From contig SJRY01000229.1 in NCBI GenBank assembly GCA_011319805.1, positions 372,001 through 436,000 of the forward strand: a stretch of 64,000 nt of DNA, written 5' to 3'. This stretch comes from Macrocybe gigantea. Its lineage: Eukaryota > Basidiomycota > Agaricomycetes > Agaricales > Callistosporiaceae. Shown piece after piece: positions 48,332 to 62,639 of the stretch. The translations under genes were made by a program, and so were the position numbers. The notes beneath the pieces were generated by a model. The model worked only from the letters and a program-made list of their open reading frames with translations, had not been told where the DNA came from and did no database searches. Numbering within the stretch: position 1 is the stretch's first letter; every line of letters starts with the position of its first letter.

Positions 48332-51300
48332 CTACAACACTGGGCTACTCTCACGCTCGTCCTTCAACCACTCCTCTATCAGCGCTCGACCCAGCACCTT
48401 GCCTAGTGCCAACGCCAATGGCACCGGAACCGCGTTTCCAATCTGGCGAATTTGCTGCAGTGCGCCATCCCGATGAGCGACAAACGCGTGCGGTCACAAA
48501 CAGAGACACGACTCACATTGTCAACAATTTTCTGTGGTGCCTGGTCTGCCGACATAAAGACGTAATGATCGGGGAACCCTTGCGCCCGCGCACATTCCCT
48601 AACGCTGATGATGCGTTTTTGCTGCGCAACAATCCATATCAGTACTGAATAATCGATCCGACCACCAGTTTCAACCCACCGACGGATGGAGTGGCCACGA
48701 CCCTTTTACATTAGGAGCCAATGTTGTCATCGCACATTGGAAATGCTTCTCGCCGTCCATCCGACCGTAAAATGCTAAAAGTATATCACGATCAGCGCAG
48801 CACCGCGCAGCGCTTTTGCGTCGGAGTCTTACATTTCTTCTCTTGTTTGGCTCCCGGCTTCGCATGATGCGGCTGCAAGCTCAACGGAAGTTCTGAACAC
48901 TAATCAGTCTTGCGCGCATCCGACGGCTCCGTGGAGATACTCACGTTTATGATCCGCGTTTGCCTTCAATGGAACCTTGACCGTCCTGGAATCCGCCGTG
49001 TAAGTTAATTGTAAGTTAATTATCAACTGTATCATTCTATCATTCAAAGGTACTTACGCTTCCACCAAGTTTGCTCTAAATCGCTTAGTGTAGTGGCCAT
49101 GGACCTCAGCTTCCTCACCATCATCGTCGAGCATCTCTTGACGCAGCCACCTCTGGTAGCGATTTTGCGGCCCAACTAGGTACCGCACGCCTGTGGGGAA
49201 ACCGGGCAGCTCAACGCGCTTGTAGTTGCCCTTTTGCACCGCCTCGAACTGTCGGATACCGAGCTCTTCTTTCCGGTACTGGACCTCTTTTTTATCTGCT
49301 GCTTTCATGCCGATGATTTGGTGCGGGTTTATCCTGAAATTGGTTAACAAGCAAGTGCAATTACGGTACGATTGATACGCACCAGTCAAACGGTGGCTGT
49401 CACAAGATGTATGGCCATTAGCATGAGAAATCAATATATCGTGATTCATCTTCTGGACTCACCAAATCGCTAATAGCGTCATTTACCGATATTGGCCGCA
49501 AAGGTGCGCATTGGTGAAGGTCTTCCGGATCGAAGCTCCTCGTCGGCGGCAGAAGGTGACCTCCTGTGGGCAGAGTGCAACGTTCTGCGCCCTTAGGGAA
49601 TGCATAAACTGGAATCGGAAAGTCGGGTATTGTGATTCCGCGCTTCGCTCCCCAAAAGATGACACGTCGTCGACTCTGCGGAGTTCCATATTGGCCTGCT
49701 TGAAGCACTTTGTATCGCACCTGATATCTGCGATGGGGACGTCGGCTTAGTGTGTTCGTTTATGCGGAAGAGGGCATACCCCAGGGCGATGAGAGTTCGC
49801 ATAATGAACTTGACGACCCCAGACTTGATGCCCCCTCGTAGAGAGCGACCATTATTCGCCGAGTCGCTCATCAAGGGATAATCAAGCAGGCCGCGGACAT
49901 TTTCCAAGAGGAAATAACTACAATTATAGTGTTCCACATAACTCAACATGTTGCCTGGAAGCGTCGATCTTTCTTCTGATAAGAGCCAGTCCTGTAAATA
50001 TGGGGTAGACTTACCTGATGTCATCAGGACGCTAGATATTGTGAAACGTTAAGAACACAGAAAGGCTATTTGCATATGGCTTCTCACCGGCATGTGGTTG
50101 GCTCGACTGAATGATTGGCATGGAGGTCCTATATATGGTCCATACATTGCAAATGGTGTCACCCCAGGTGCCATGAGCAATTGACATACCACCATAGATG
50201 AAATCGATGTCGTTTCGGGATGGCATCTCAGGGCAATACATCTTTCCACTATTTGATTTAAGGGGCTTGGGCCGTTTTCCAGCATCCATCTCAATGGCAT
50301 GTTTGAGGAGAAGACTTGTATCCTGGCAATAGACGGTGGTGTGCGGGTGGTTTGTCCTGGCACACATCAGCAAGACTCTCTTCAGAACAGATACAATGAA
50401 GAAAAACTTACTGGTAAGTAAGCGCAGCCGAAGGCGAAGATTCTATGGCATATTTGGTCTCCACGAATCCCGACATATCTAGACCTGTGCCCAAGCCACC
50501 TGCACCTGCATCACATTGAGTAGCAGAACAAATATAGCAATATGCAGAATGAATCAATACACGCACCACTAAAGAGTTCAAGGCCGCGCAAAGGTGCATT
50601 CCTCACAGCAAGCTCGTCATTGACCTGAAGCATTTTCATTCTTTTTCCAAGACAGGATGTGCACAATTGAATGCTTCTGTCTTTCAGAATAACAAGCTCT
50701 CCAGTTTCATCCTTTTCGTGATCAAAGTAGAAATGATCGTCGTGCCGAACCCACGAATCGATCTCCTCTGTGTCATCTAGTTGTTGGACATAACACATAC
50801 CGTCAATCCTGTTTGGGGGGACCTGTCTCGTCTTTTTCCTCAAGAACAAACGCCTCTGAGTTGCATCAGCAAGTCAGCTTGCTTGCCTTTGTCGGATAGC
50901 CAGAGATAGACTCACTTCATCAAAGACCACATTTTCTAGTGGCGGTGTCTTTTTGGAAGACTGTTCACACTGAAAGTCATCCCATCGTCCGAAACAACGA
51001 ACCGTAATCATTGGGTCAGATGGCAGCCCATCGATTCCGATGATCTGCGCAATTTCCAGCAACAAGCCATTCCTGTTGGGCCGAACGTAGACAAAGTCCA
51101 GCAGATGGTACCTGTTTCCATACTGTGTATAACCACCCGGAATTCGCCTAATTGCTTGTTTTTCATCTTCTCGGAAGTGCAATCCACATGATACGCATGG
51201 CTGATGTTTCGGCAACTCCGAAAGAATCTGTCGGACTTCACTGTCGGTTGGAAGGTCAAGGAATTCAACGTTGTCTTCATTCCAGACGTGACTACAGATA

Positions 51301-53506
51301 TTGTCAACATCCGAGAAGTGAGGCGAGGGAATGAGTCGTATACCTGCAGTGAAAATCGTTCGAGTCTGGTTGATAATCATCTGGAGTTTCCTCTTCACCG
51401 ATTTGCATCATTTTGACATTGCACTTCTTGAAGATGCTGGCAGCCATATTGTCGTCGCACTTGTTTGTGAGATAGAGTGCCTTTGAATGTGCTGTTTCCT
51501 GGAGGATTGTCTTCGAGCCATGGACATACCACTGTCCATGGAACATCTTCATTTTTTTGCCCTTGCTTTCTGTTCTTTCAAAGAAGTAGCAAATTCGACA
51601 AAACCTAGGAAAGCGTTCATTCGAGACCATGTAATCTTTGGAGAAACAGCATACCATACACGGTTTGCAAAGGAATTAGCAGACTGTGCAGCCTGGGTCT
51701 CCGCATTCCGAGCTCTAATCCTATTTTCATCGTCTCCAGGATTTACCATAACATTGTCGCCAACCTTGAAGATCCCGAAATGAGCCATAGATGGCATTGA
51801 ATGACTTTGCATTGACTTACACTATATACAACTCCATCCATGATGACACTCTCGTAAAACCTTGTTCCAGGGTGGATTTCTTTACCCCATACCATGTTCT
51901 TTGGGTCCGAGTGATGCGCTTGCACATTGTCAATCTCTTCAGCAACGTTGACATCGAGGTCATCAAAGGCAGAAGAGCCAGCCACCTCTAGAGAACCTTT
52001 GAAGAGATTTTTAGCGACGCGGGAGACGATCGGCGTGACGACAGTCCTGTTCCGGTGTTTCAGGACCTCCTTTTCTCTGTCGCCGAGTTTGATTCGCCTG
52101 GACCTCGTTTCTCGTTGTCTTGGATTTTCTCTGTGATGCGACGGCTCGGTTATTTCGTCAAGATTGATGCCCGAGGGCGCAAATATTGACCGAATCAGAG
52201 GGACACGGCTGATTCTGATTCCAGTCTGCTCGCATAGCTCTGGAAGTGTGGATATAACGTATGCATTCTAGAGATGGTTCTAAGCCGAGCAAAGATTTTC
52301 GAGCAATTAATGAAAGACATACGACATCTGGAGATTCCACGTCCTGAGCAGCCAGAGCACGTCCCAGAAGAGCATATGCAGAATCAAACTCATTCTCTGC
52401 ATAAGATGCCTTGTCCAAGTTCTGGATAAATTCGTCATAGGTCATTCTGTGTTGCTCCAATGACTCCGTGATCAGGAGATGTAGAATTCGATGTTGTATC
52501 CAAAACGACACGTAGAAAGGCTTGTACTCGGATGAGGGCATGCCTAGGATATACCATGCATATTTTGTGCGGATATATATCTTGCTGCTCATCATCATGT
52601 TAGTGAGGCATTTCCTATGTCTATATTGAACATACCTGTCAAGACTCTTGTCGTCCTCTGAGTAGAAATGCAGGTCGAGTTCGATCACTTTAGACAACTT
52701 GACTCTTTCCCCAGAGGATGGTGGAAACAGCTCCATCTCCCCCTCTTCGTCGTCATCGCCCTCCTCCGGTTCGTCATCTTCATCTTCATCCGCCCATGGT
52801 TTAACAAAACCAGATGCCCCAAATGCCTTTCCCGAATAGCGCAGTGACAAGAGTTCGCCAACAGGCACAACTCGTCGAGTCTCCAGATCATATACAGTGA
52901 AATCTTGCAGTAGTCGAACAGGTATGTCGCCTTCAGAACTCGCTTCTATTGCGCTTTCTCCCGGAATGACAAGGTCGCTATCTTCCACTAACTCGTCAGC
53001 CAACAGGTCGTAGATGTATGGTTCTATATGCAGGACATATTCGAATATTTTCTGGCATGAGAATCTCACAGTGCTCACGAATATTATAGGGTATATCTTC
53101 ACTGTTTTTAAGATCGTCTAACGTCACATTAGAACCAGAGGGAATCCGTGGGGAATCTAGTTCAACGGAACATGTCGGAGAGTCCTGCCTCGCGAAATCT
53201 GACACAGTGGGAGAAAAGGTCGTGCGCCGGAAGTTGTACTGGTTGTGATAAGAAAGCGAACAGACTGTGCGGATTTAATCCACGTACTACGGGTTCATTG
53301 AAGTCAGAGACCGTCGGCGAATGGAGCAGTCGAGTCGATCCTGACCCTCTATCGTATATGCCATCCGAGTCCGAGTCCACGTCCGTTGGATCGGGTGTCT
53401 CGCGACTCGCCCTTTTTTTCCGAACAGGGCTTGCAGTGGGCGAGAGAGCTTTCCTTTTCGCGGGTCGATATTCCATCTCGACATAGGGAACGAGACGGGG
53501 TTTCAT
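48332..53506 (-). CDS. DNMT1: DNMT1-type cytosine-5 DNA methyltransferase (RFTS-BAH-BAH-catalytic)
   Basis: The N-terminus MKPRLVPYVEMEYRPAKRKA is basic. An RFTS-like region (VYDLETRRVVPVGELLSLRY, VIELDLHFYSEDDKSLD, KYAWYILGMPSSEYKPFY) follows. Two BAH modules come next (VMVNPGDDENRIRARNAE; FHGQWYVHGSKTILQETAH; NRYHLLDFVYVRPNRNG; IVQL-like CYVQQLDDTEEIDSW). The catalytic domain has all key motifs: LRGLELFSGAGGLGTGLD (motif I), YGGPPCQSFSRANH with catalytic Cys (IV), NCSYFLLENVRGLLDY (VI), QYGTPQSRRRVIFWGAKR (VIII), VRECARAQGFPDHYVF (IX) and QIRQIGNAVPVPLALALGK (X). The stop is TAG 48332-48334. No CXXC finger was seen. This maintenance-type enzyme copies CpG methylation after replication. Many short introns lie within the motifs (for example between FSG and AGG). 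It is divergent from MCM7 by 103 bp. Confidence 0.93.
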
Positions 53507-53579
53507 GACAACTTAGACGGAGGCGAGATTGTGGGCAACTTTGAACCGAGGTCGTCAACAACAATTTCAGAGTCCGATC

Positions 53580-53585
53580 ACGCGT
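53580..53585. promoter_or_regulatory. MluI cell-cycle box (ACGCGT) between DNMT1 and MCM7
   Basis: The palindromic ACGCGT lies 24 bp upstream of the MCM7 ATG and 73 bp from the DNMT1 ATG, in a 103-bp divergent promoter. MCB boxes bind the MBF (Mbp1/Swi6) complex that drives G1/S genes, including replication genes, in yeasts. A hexamer is expected about 16 times by chance in 64 kb (two more occur inside MCM7), so the case rests on position and gene function. Confidence 0.4.
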
Positions 53586-53609
53586 CGTTTCTTCCTCACC
53601 GCGTCCACG

Positions 53610-56354
<2,745 letters not shown>

Positions 56355-56576
56355 ATTTCGTTTTGCTCTTGATGTTGAATTTGTATTGGTTAGCTGTATT
56401 CCTACTTCAATGTAATATTTCCTTCAAAGCTAGGGACAGCTTGCCAAAGCGTCCATGCAGAGATACATAATGACTGTCTACTGATTATTTGCGCGTACAT
56501 ACCTGTAAGATAGCGATGGTATATATAACGGGGAAAGCAAGATACAGCGAACGAAAAAGGGTCAGAAGGAATAATT

Positions 56577-59357
56577 TTACGAGGCATGCTCCCAACTGCT
56601 ACCACTCCCGCTGGAACTCTCATTCCTGGAATGCTCAGGTTCATCCCGATATGAAGTAGACGGTCTAGCGTCGGCCGTCGACGGCTCTTCATCGTCCAAG
56701 AAGCCTGAGTGGAAGCCCAGACCTGTAGAGATACGCTCATCAGGATGCACGCCCCGCAAGCCCGTCTCCTCATCGTCGTCATCTGAAACCTCGCCGAAGG
56801 CATCATAAAGTTCTTGGTAGGACGTGCCGTGCTAGTCTGACCTGTGGTGAGGGCGCTCATGGAGACCTCGTCGGTCGCAGGTAGATATGTGTAATTGGCC
56901 ATCCTTGCCTTGCGACGTCCCAAAAGAACAGGCCGGCTCCAACAACGAATAGGACAACAACTCCTAGAGCCGCAAAAAACCATTTTTGGTTCGAGACGAG
57001 GTTTGAAAGACCAGGGAACCAGCCCACATCGGGTGTAGGGGTATTCGTGGATGACGCCGTCGCCGCAGCAGGTTGAGCAGATGAGAAAGCAGGGTTTGTA
57101 TTTTCGCCCTCGGCTGTGCCATGGTCGCCGGGTAGGTGAGCGGTGGGCTTGGCGTGAATTTTCGTAGTCGTTGGGGTAGTCGGGACGGGTCTGGGGCAGG
57201 AGGGAGTATGTCGTCCACTTCAGGTACTCGTACTTTTTCGCTTTTGAAGGATCGATGGAGTGCCCCAGAATATCATGTTCCAGCCCAGGAAGGTGCCATT
57301 GCTCACTTCTGGCATGTTTGGTCCGACACACGGACTGTCCAATCGCCAACGGGATTCTCTCCCCTGTAAGATATTAGTCTGGCATTGAACGCTAATGGTC
57401 GGAGGGTGACTGCTTACCAGTGCTTGACTGACATGAACTGCCAACCTGGGAAACCGCTGGTCGCCTTGTCAGCAGGGCGCTTCTTGGCTAAGATACTCTT
57501 GATGCCGCCTGGGCTCGTAATTTCCACCTCGACATCCCCTCGCACGGTGTGGTTTATCCAGACTCTGACATTGATGTGCTCAAGCGATTCAAAATTGTTG
57601 TCCAGAAGCATTTGTTTAGTATAGTGATCTTGCTGGTGACACCTTCAGGTCCAATGAACTGTCCTCCCGAATACACCTCTGGGTCTAGCATCGTCCCGTT
57701 GCCCAACTGAATAGTTTCAGTTTCGAACCACGCCTGCGGCTTGACGAGGCTCCAAGTCTGAGCGTCTTGACGAACCTATGCGCATCCAGGACACCATACC
57801 CGTATTTGTAGCTGTAAAGCCTTCCCACGGCCGTTCGCTCCCAATCCGGATCGTCAGGATTGATCATGCGAGCAGTCTCAATACATAGATATTGGATATC
57901 GCGCCAGGTCAGGTCAGATCTGTGATAAAAATGATGCGATAATGTCAATGAAAGTTTCATATACTAACTAGGAATTGGACAAACCGAGCTTCGAGAGCAA
58001 GAGCAAAGACACCAACGGCGTTGGGAGCCGCAGCCGATGTGCCTCCATGAGAAATGGTGCATTCATTCTTCCCCTTGTCTGTAGTGACCTATGTCGCGTC
58101 ATTATCAAAAATAAGAGGGACCAGGACGCATCGACGAACGATATGTTTCCCGCTGCCCGAACTATAGGCCACAATCATATTGGCCGCACAAGGTTCAGAA
58201 TAATAAGGATGAAGGCCTTTGTAGTCGACAGCAGATACGGTCACGGAGTAAATGCTGTTCGTATAGCCATCAAAGTTGCACTGATCTCCATTGGCTGCGC
58301 CATTGCCGCTTGCAAACACGAATATCGAACCTTTTCCGCCGCGACCATTGTTGATGCCATTTACAACGGCCTTTTTGATGAGGTATCCCGGACCTTCCAT
58401 AGCTTGACCATTGTCGGGCGGTCCCCAACTACAACTATAAATAGATACGTTGTGGAAACCATAATTGAGGGCCGCGGCTTCGTCAACGTCAGATATAGGT
58501 CCCGAAAGAATGCGAACTCCGGCCACTTTGGACCCATATGCGATACCGAGGCCACACGCGTTGTTTTTCCCTGCGGCAACTTGGCCGGCACAACGCGTGC
58601 CGTGGTGGTCATCGAATTTCTTTGGCGTGGGTAGTGGTTCGTGGTCATTGAAGTCGTAAGAGTCGTCTGCATCCTGCGGAGGTGGATTACGAAGCGTAAA
58701 TGAAAGAGCAGAGAGATAACGCACGAAATTATCTGCCAGATCTTCACTTGTATAGTCGAGTCCATCATCTACTAGAGACGATATAACGCCTTTGCCCGTA
58801 AATCCCATATCCCAGACGGGAGTCACATTCATCATATGCTCCGGCTGCTCTTCATTCACCAGATGCCACTGCTTTGAGAACATAGGGTCTTGAATACCCA
58901 AGCGCGCGACAACAGCTGCAATCATGGAGCTGTCGGGCGGCTTTATGGAAGGCGGTGCTCGTTTTACTCTCTGTCGAATCGTTTGCCGAGAGAGATAGCG
59001 TATTGACGCAGCTGCAGCTCCTGCAACATGAGTATCTTCTGAGCGCGATGCCAAACCTGTCGAGCCGCCGATCCGCAGACGACGATACCTGGCCATGACG
59101 GGGTCCTCCGCTTCTCGCGATGCAAGCTGTGCGGAGCTCTTCTCTCTTCTGACCAGCCAGTGGTTTTCGAGTTCGCCGGCTTGCTCGACAACCTCTACTC
59201 CGAGATAATCTGCCACAAGCGCAAGCGATGCGCCTTGACTAGCCAGCGGATCGTGCTCGAGGACATAATAGTCATGAGTGTGGTATGAGCGCTTCTTGGG
59301 AAGTTCGCCAGCGATGCAGTGCGCCAAAAGTAGGACGGCGACCCAAGAGAGGCGCAT
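56577..59357 (-). CDS. KEX2: kexin-like proprotein convertase, copy A
   Basis: This Golgi subtilase cleaves after dibasic sites. It has signal peptide MRLSWVAVLLLAHCIAG and a propeptide (YYVLEHDPLASQGASLALV ... RQRVKRAPP, with a KR cleavage site). The catalytic triad is SSLVDDGLDY (Asp), DDHHGTRCAGQVAAG (His) and SHGGTSAAAPNAVGVFALAL (Ser), with oxyanion Asn in FVFASGNGAANGDQC. The P domain runs from YKYGYGVLDAHRFV to GDWTVRV and WNMIFWG. A membrane anchor near 56930-56990 (WFFAALGVVVLFVVGAGLFFW) and an acidic cytosolic tail (GLGFHSGFLDDEEP) end at TAA 56577-56579. A 51-bp in-frame intron sits at 58674-58724. Between 57320 and 56870 several one-base frame changes interrupt the anchor region. 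I chose ATG 59357 over the upstream in-frame ATG because it gives a clean signal peptide. Confidence 0.88.
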
Positions 59358-59591
59358 GGTTTTCGATGCCCGGTCCTCGGAATTAATATTATGGCGCAGA
59401 GGAGTAGAGAATAGCAGCTTGCAGAACAATGTGGGTATAAGTGGTTGGTTGTAACAAGCTACGTGTGACTCCGTGACCAGTCAACGTAGCAGCTCCACCA
59501 GTCCCAGATCGTCCCTCCAATCGCATTACAATTACAGTACTGCGGGTATACAAATAGATTTATTCAAACATTTCGTGGTATGAAAGTCCTT

Positions 59592-62274
59592 TCAGCTCTC
59601 GTGTTCAGCCCTATTGGCCAAATCGGGGAGAGCTCCAGGCACCTGTGCGGAGCGCAGAGGGATGGTGCTGGATGATGGTGGTGGGTCGGGCTCGTCCCTA
59701 TATCTAGGTGTCGGGACAGCGATCGTCGAGGTGTCGTCGTCATCAAGGAAGCCGGAATGGAAGCCTAAGCCACCAGAAACTCGGTCCGCGGGATGGGTCC
59801 CGCGGAAGTGGCGGCTCCGGGTGCCGTTGGGTCCATGTGGTCTCCAGAAAGAGACCTCATCGCGAGATCATCATTCGCAGGAAGACTGGAATATTCACGG
59901 TTCGCACGAGTCATGCGACTCCTCCAGAATATGATACCGGCAACGGTGCCAAAGAGTATCATTGCGGCAATCGCGCCGAATATAGACCTGTGATGGTTCA
60001 CAACTTGTGTTGCGCCGGTGATCCAGTCATCATCTGATGGGTGAGTTGGCTTGCCCGTAGCCTGGTGACTATGTGCACCGTCTGTTAGATACGCAGTAGG
60101 CCTGCTGTGGCTGGTAGTGACCGGGGAGACGATAATCGGTCGCGGTGGATCATGGAGCGGAGGCAGGACATTGTCCACCAGAGGCTGCTCGTATTTCTTC
60201 GCTTTCGACGGGTCAATTGTAGAACCCCAGAATCTCATGTTCCAGCCAAGGAAAGAGCCATTGTTATCGTTCTTCTGGTCGGTCACTCTGATAGTCCAAT
60301 CTCCAATAGGATTTTCTCCCCTGTATAACGACCATCAATGTTGAAAGTGGACAGTATATCCACAAATACTTACCAGTGCTTGACGGACATGAAATCCAGC
60401 CCGGAAAGCCCGTCTTGGATTCGTCACCTGCCCGCATCTGTGCTAGGACACTCTTGATACCATTCGGGCTGATCAATTCTACCTCGACGTCTCCTCTCCG
60501 GGTGTGATCGATCCAAACCTGAACATTGACGTGTTCAAGTTTCTCAAAATTGTTGTCCTGCAGCATCCGCCTGGTCACCGTGACCTTGCTCGTGACACCG
60601 TCGCGGAGGATCGGTATCCCGCCTGAATAATTCTTTGGGTGCTCCATCCTGCCTCCTCCTAGCTGAATAGTCGGCAATTCGATCCATGCTTGCGGTTTGA
60701 CAAGAGGCCACGTCTGTGCTGCTCTGACGAATCTATAAGCGTCGATGACGCCGTAACCGTACTTGTAGCTGTAAAGCCGTCCACTAGCGGTACGTTCCCA
60801 ATCAGGATCATCCGGATTAATCATTCCAGCTGTTTCGATCGACAGATATTGGATATCTCGCCAGGTCAGTTCGGGCCTGATAACATCACAATGAGCATGG
60901 TATAATGCCACCAAGTTGGGTTTGTATACCTTGCTTGGACTGCAAGTACAAAGACCCCAGCAACATTGGGTGCAGCCGCGGAAGTTCCGCCATGATTTTC
61001 TGAACATTTGTTTTTACCGTTGTCGGTAGTCACCTATCATCTTGTCAGAGATATCAGAGGAATGGGTGATAGTACTGACGATATGACGACCACTGCCAGA
61101 GCTGTAACCAGCGACTAGGTTGGCAGCACAGGCCTCGGAATAGTAAGGGTGTTTACCCATATAATCAACGGCAGAGACAGTCACTGAATAGATGCTGTTG
61201 GTATAACCGTCGAAGTTGCATTGGTCCCCATGACCTGCACCGTTCCCGCTGGCAAAGACAAAGATAGATCCCTTTCCTCTTCTACCTTTGTTGATGCCGT
61301 TGAGAACGGCCTTCTTGATCAGATAAGAGGGTGCGCCCATGGACCTTCCGTTGTCGGGAGGCCCCCAGCTACAGAATAACAGAAATGTTTTGAAAGCCAT
61401 AATTCAGGGCAACGGCTTCGTCCACGTCTATTATAGGCTTTGAAAGGATTCGGATGCCGGATACCTTGGAGTCGTATGCTATGCCCACACCACACGCGCT
61501 ATTCCTGCCAGCAGCAATCTGCCCTGCGCACCGAGTGCCATGGTGATCGACGTCAGATTCTGGGGGCTTCAGAGGACCATGATTGTTGAAATCATACGAA
61601 AACGTCTCGTCCTGAGTGAGTGTAAGCGGCTTATGGTACGTCGCAGAGCGAAAAGTTCACGCACGAAATTATCCGCTAGATCCTCGCTGGAAAAATCGAG
61701 ACCGTCGTCGATGACAGCCGACATGACTCCTTTACCTGTAAGGCCCATGTCCCAGACAGGGATGACGTTCATTGTGTGTTGAGGGAACTCCTGTTCACCA
61801 GATGCCATTGTTCGCCGAATAGCGGGTCTGATATGTCAAACCGTTCGCCACACGTTCTGGGGATTCTCCTGAGGGCGGTCGAACGGGGGTGGTGCCCTTT
61901 TAAAGCGCTGGCGTGGTATCTGCTTGTCGAGGTGTCGTATGGACGAGACGATAGCGGCGTCCTCAGAGCGAGACGACAACTAGCAGAGGCTCGGGCGCGA
62001 AGGATTGATAAGCGGAGATACAGGGTCAGGATGGCGCTCTCCGCGAGCAGCCAACTGTGGCTTTTGAATCCGCAAAAGCCAATGGTTTTCGAGCTCCCCG
62101 ACTCGTTCAACACCTCCACACCCAATGCATGCGCAGCGTCAGCCAGTGAGGCGCCTCTTTCCAGATCATGCTCGATCACGTAGTAGTCGTGCGTGTCATG
62201 TACCTTTTCGACGGCGTGAATCCGAGTACGAGCCTGGGTGCGAGTAGAACGACCAGCGTCAAAAGAAATCGCAT
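59592..62274 (-). CDS. kexin-like proprotein convertase, copy B, with frame breaks
   Basis: This is a tandem paralogue of the neighbouring kexin gene on the same strand. The start MRFLLTLVVLLAPRLVLG at 62274 is a good signal peptide. The propeptide (DYYVIEHDLERGASLADAA, then ELENHWLLRIQKPQLAARG) and the domain start are recognisable but spread over three frames, with at least four one-base breaks between about 62195 and 61790. The catalytic domain is better kept: Asp in SAVIDDGLDFSSED, His in the CRTGH-containing block near 61540, Asn in ASGNGAGHGDQC, and Ser in NHGGTSAAAPNVAGV. The P domain (KYGYGVIDAYRFV, WNMRFWGSTIDPSKAKKYE), anchor (SIFGAIAAMILFGTVAGIIF) and tail (GGLGFHSGFLDDDDTS) follow. 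One more frame change near 59790 leads to the final TGA at 59592-59594. It is either a functional gene with base errors or an early pseudogene. Confidence 0.75.
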
Positions 62275-62639
62275 TTCCTCTATTTTCTCTATAGGAATGA
62301 AGGGGGTAAAAGTCAAGAGAGCTCGAAAAAGGAGTGGATGAGATGTTGTCTCATCATATATGGATGATGGCTGTGCCCAGTTTCATACCAAACGCTCTTA
62401 ACCAGGGAGATGAAACTTGGAAACACGTTTGTTCATCGTATCATTGCCGTTGCCGACACTATATCAGCGCTTCTTCCATTGTGTTTCAAAATCGGGTCAA
62501 GACAAGAATGGGGTGCGGTAGTAGCCTGAGAATTTGACATGATATTAGACAGTATGATAGAGCGAATTAGTGTACACGTTAGTATCGTACTTATGTGCGT
62601 GGCGATGCTGCAGTCCAGGACGGATCCTTCGCCAAACGA
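62275..62639. other. intergenic, POT1 3' side and kexin B promoter
   Basis: These 365 bases lie between the POT1-like stop and the kexin B start; both genes are on the minus strand. No coding signal was found. A short + strand frame at 62334-62537 lacks any domain. Confidence 0.5.

Noticed and set aside
53148..53486. Plus-strand frame with cysteine pairs (CAGSCTGCDKKANRLCGF) inside the DNMT1 5' region
   Set aside because: It is antisense to the first exons of DNMT1, has no exon context or conserved zinc-finger spacing, and looks like a shadow frame.
59592..62274. Calling kexin B a definite pseudogene
   Set aside because: The same one-base breaks occur in essential genes in this window, and catalytic, P-domain, anchor and tail sequences are all preserved, so sequence error is at least as likely.
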